From Prorocentrum cordatum (taxonomy: Eukaryota; Sar; Dinophyceae; Prorocentrales; Prorocentraceae): a stretch of DNA of 64,000 nucleotides. The notes under the pieces are model-generated. The model did no database searches. It was not told the DNA's origin and saw only the letters and a list, made by a program, of their open reading frames with translations. Shown one piece after another: positions 61,388 to 64,000 of this stretch. The first letter of the stretch is position 1, and each line of letters opens with the position of its first letter. The position numbers were made by a program, and so were the translations under genes. The stretch is from positions 10,001 through 74,000 of the forward strand of contig CAUYUJ010022527.1 in NCBI GenBank assembly GCA_963575745.1. The letters run 5' to 3'.

Positions 61388-62745
61388 AGCGTGTTCTACC
61401 GCTGCTGGCAGAAAACCGGGGGGTCCGTTGGGGGCTTTCGCACCCGTCCCCTCCCATCTCGGAAACTGGGGGGAGGGTCACTGGGGGTTCCAAACCTGGC
61501 CCCCCGGTCCATCATGAAAACGAGGGGCGGTCACTACTGGCTCGAGCCCCCCCCTGCCCCACCCCCTATTCGCCGCCGGCAGACCCCTCCCCCTCCTCCC
61601 CCACTCCAGGTGGGTGACTGGTGGGGACAGTGATGGGGACGGTGGTGGGGATGGCGGTGCGGAGAGTGGGACAATTGGGACAGTGGGACAGTGGGGACAG
61701 TGGGGACAGTGGGGACAGTGGTGAGGACAGTGGGGGCAGTGGAACAATGGGACAGTGGTACAGTGGACTGGGGACTGGGGACTGGAGACAATCGGACAGT
61801 GAGTGGGACAATCGGAACAGTGGGACAGTGGGACAATCCGACAGTGGTGCAGTGGGGATAGCGGTGAGGACAGTGGGAACAGTGGGGCAGCGGTGGGTAC
61901 AGTGGGGACAGTGGGAGAGTGGTCGGGACAGTGGGGACAGTAGGACAGTGGTGGGGACAGTGGGACAGTGGTGGGGACAGAAGGGACAGTGTGGACAGTG
62001 GGACCTTGGTGGGGACTATGGTGGGGACAGTGGGGACAGTGAGAGAGTGGTGGGGGCAGTGTGGACTGTGGGGACAGTGGAGACAATGGGGCAACGGGGA
62101 CAGTGGGACAATGGAAATAGTGGGACAGTGGTCTAGTGGGGTCAGTGGCGGGGACAGTGGGGACAGTGGGACAGTGGTGAGGACAGTGCGGACAGTGGGA
62201 CAGCGGTGACGACAGTGGGGACAGTGGGGACAGTGATAGTTGTGGGGACAGTGGGGACAGCGGGGACAAAAGGGGGACAGTTGAACTGTGGGACACTAGG
62301 ACAGTGGGACAGTGGGGACAGTGATTTAGACGGTGGGAACAGTGGGACAGTGGTGGGGGCACTGGTGGGGACAGTGGGGACAGTGGTGGGGTCAGTGGGG
62401 ACAGTGGTGGGGACAGTGGGGACAGTGGGACAGTGGTGGAGACAGTGGGGACAGTGGGACAGTGGTGGGGGCACTGGTGGGGACAGTGGGGACAGTGGTG
62501 GGGTCAGTGGGGACAGTGGGGACAGTGTTGGGGATAGTGGGGACAGTGGGACAGTGGTGGGGACAGTGAGGGCAGTGGGACGGTGGGGGCACGGGACGGT
62601 GGTGATGGGGACTGGTGCTGGCGGTGTTGGGGGGTCGTGAAAGGGGGGGGGATTTTCGGAGGGGCGGGGGGGGGACCCCCCCCGGTTCCGGGGGGAGGGG
62701 GTGGGGGATTTGTCACATCACCGCGGAGGTGGATCACGCTCTATC
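61388..62745. mobile_element. second copy of the minisatellite-core element (family F1)
   Basis: Left AGCGTGTTCTACCGCTGCTG then GCAGAAAACCGGGG. Right, read inverted: GATAGAGCGTGATCCACC. The 5' and 3' flank sequences of the core (AAAACCGGGG, GGTCACT, GGATTTTCGGAGGGG, GGTGGATCACGCTCT) match 7454-8574. The core at 61617-62610 is about 1 kb of GGGGACAGTGG repeats. The target duplication cannot be defined because both sides are AT microsatellite. Confidence 0.8.
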
Positions 62746-62749
62746 ATGT

Positions 62750-63024
62750 ATTTTTACATATATATATATACACATACAGACAGTTAACTACGTATATGCA
62801 AACTGTATATGTGTGGAAACACACGTAGTTACAGGTAGACACCAATACATTCATATACGCTACTACATACAAATGAGTATGTCTGTATATATAAGTACAC
62901 ATATGCTCCCGCATCTACTTGTCAACATATCGATCACTCCATTTAGCTATCTCATCAACATTTAGTTATACCATTAAGAATGACATGGACACATTTATAT
63001 ATGTTCCTATATGTATACGCTGAC

Positions 63025-63061
<37 letters not shown>

Positions 63062-63065
63062 CGCG
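62750..63065. repeat. AT-rich microsatellite (TATATA, ATACACATA)
   Basis: Includes (TA)n at 63029-63056 and TATATATACACATACAGACA near 62760. It continues the AT-rich sequence left of the F1 element, so the element appears inserted in it. Confidence 0.85.
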
Positions 63066-63261
63066 TGCATGTCCACATGCACAGCTGTCAATTCATACAA
63101 TTATTCTAGAGAGGCCCAGGTGGCCCAGGCACATCTACGTGCACCGCCCGCTGGGGTCCCAGGACACCTGTTCCCCTGGCGGTGGATGCATGGACGAGCT
63201 CCCGCCTCGCATCCGCCCGGCCTCGCATCCGCCCCGCCAAGAGAGTCGATATCCTGAAGGC

Positions 63262-63422
63262 CAGCGTTCGAAGAGGGTCCGTGCGGATGCTCTTGGATCG
63301 GCGCTGGACCCCCCAGTCCCGCGCGCCAGGGGCGCTGCCAGAGGCACCGCCGGGGGGGGGGGGGGTGCAGCGCCGGTCCAACAAGTCCGCGCGGACCTCC
63401 GAAAGTGTATGTTCATACTGCT
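63262..63422. mobile_element. foldback family F5 copy
   Basis: Left GGGTCCGTGCGGATGCTCTT then GGATCGGCGCTGGACC. Right, read inverted: ACTTTCGGAGGTCCGCGCGG then ACTTGTTGGACCGGCGCTG. Confidence 0.75.
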
Positions 63423-63462
63423 TGTTCTTCTCCTGACAGTCCGGTCGAAATTCGGAGAGGAA

Positions 63463-63592
63463 GAGAGATGAGGAGGAGGAGGAGATGAGGAGGAAGGATG
63501 GACGAGGATGAGGAGGATGAGGAAGATTAGGAGGATGTGAAGGATGAGGAGGATGAGGAGGAGGAGGAGGAGGTGAACGAGGAGGAGAAAGA
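63463..63592. repeat. GAG/GGA microsatellite
   Basis: AGGATGAGG and GAGGAGGAG tracts, about 130 bases. Confidence 0.9.
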
Positions 63593-63810
63593 AGCTCGCC
63601 AGACGAAAGATCATGCAGGGCACACAGCTGCAGTTCTTGCTTTCCTCCAGCTCTGCGTGAGAACTTCGAACTCCAGATGTCCCGAACTCCTCTCCCCCGT
63701 CCCTGCCTCATCTCTTTCCCCCCTCTTGGCCATCTGCCTCCCCTTCTGCCTTCCGCGTGCGGGGCCCCCAGCTTCCGAGCCGTAGGGTCCGGCACACCTC
63801 GTTCCCCCAG

Positions 63811-64000
63811 CAGTGGCGCACGGCCGTGCGTGGGGCTGTCGGCAGTGGGGACTGGCAGTTGGCCCTGCGGGACAGCTACGTGAGGCCGCCCGAGAGGTTC
63901 CCAGACGGGGCCAGGAACCCCTTGAGCGCCCTAGGAGAGTGCGCCGACGAGGACTGCGCTCTCACCCGCGTGAGCGGAGGGCAGGAGAGAGTGCGCCCCG
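63811..64000 (+). CDS. possible exon start running off the window
   Basis: After TCGTTCCCCCAG (63799-63810, acceptor-like) frame 1 reads QWRTAVRGAVGSGDWQLALR then DSYVRPPERFPDGARNPLSA and ECADEDCALTRVSGG, with no stop to the edge. The composition is more protein-like than the repeats around it. No family is recognised. The frame is also open upstream, so the exon start is a guess. Confidence 0.3.

Overview
This window looks like nuclear DNA of a dinoflagellate. Four things suggest it: a gene-poor, GC-rich landscape packed with microsatellites, minisatellites and small inverted-repeat elements; a DIRS-type retroelement with a cytosine-methyltransferase-like ORF; a non-LTR retroelement of the kind abundant in dinoflagellates; and a dinoflagellate-style secreted PT-repeat/GDPHLQ protein. 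The base composition would fit a GC-rich core dinoflagellate such as Prorocentrum better than Symbiodiniaceae, but the species is an inference. No rRNA, tRNA, CRISPR array or bacterial-type operon was seen.

Layout. 0-2 kb: a secreted-protein gene broken by two in-frame stops. 2-10 kb: simple repeats (CAT; a 1.6-kb CA/CG block), several dispersed repeat families, and a 1.1-kb inverted-repeat element (7454-8574) with a perfect 8-bp target duplication and a GGGGACAGTGG minisatellite core. 10.19-18.27 kb: a DIRS/Ngaro-like tyrosine-recombinase retroelement with A1-ORFs-B1-A2-B2 split direct repeats. It carries a gag-like ORF, RT-RNase H, tyrosine recombinase and a C5-methyltransferase-like domain. 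The post-gag reading frame shifts several times, three times at homopolymers. 19-22 kb: a 12-copy minisatellite, a CTTGGGGCC-rich element and an hAT-like MITE. 22.5-26 kb: a decayed non-LTR retroelement (zinc finger, RT, C-terminal region and a probable endonuclease domain) with a later repeat insertion. 26-44 kb: mostly gene-free, with long trinucleotide tracts, many foldback elements of at least seven families, and one Q-rich protein exon (29412-29723) joined directly to a foldback element.

44.7-59.25 kb: a satellite of about 150 copies of a 91-bp unit, interrupted by a 700-bp CTTGGGGCC element. The array seems to have grown from the left end of a small inverted-repeat element. An unexpanded copy of that element, with the same 3' tail, survives at 28.52-28.71 kb. 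59.3-64 kb: more foldback elements, a SAP-motif exon fragment, a second copy of the minisatellite-core element (61388-62745), AT microsatellite, and a possible partial exon at the right edge.

The clearest intact biology is transposon biology. The best candidates for a little-described system are the methyltransferase-bearing split-repeat retroelement, whose A repeats contain a spliced-leader-like 21-mer, and the pair of loci showing a foldback element before and after satellite expansion.
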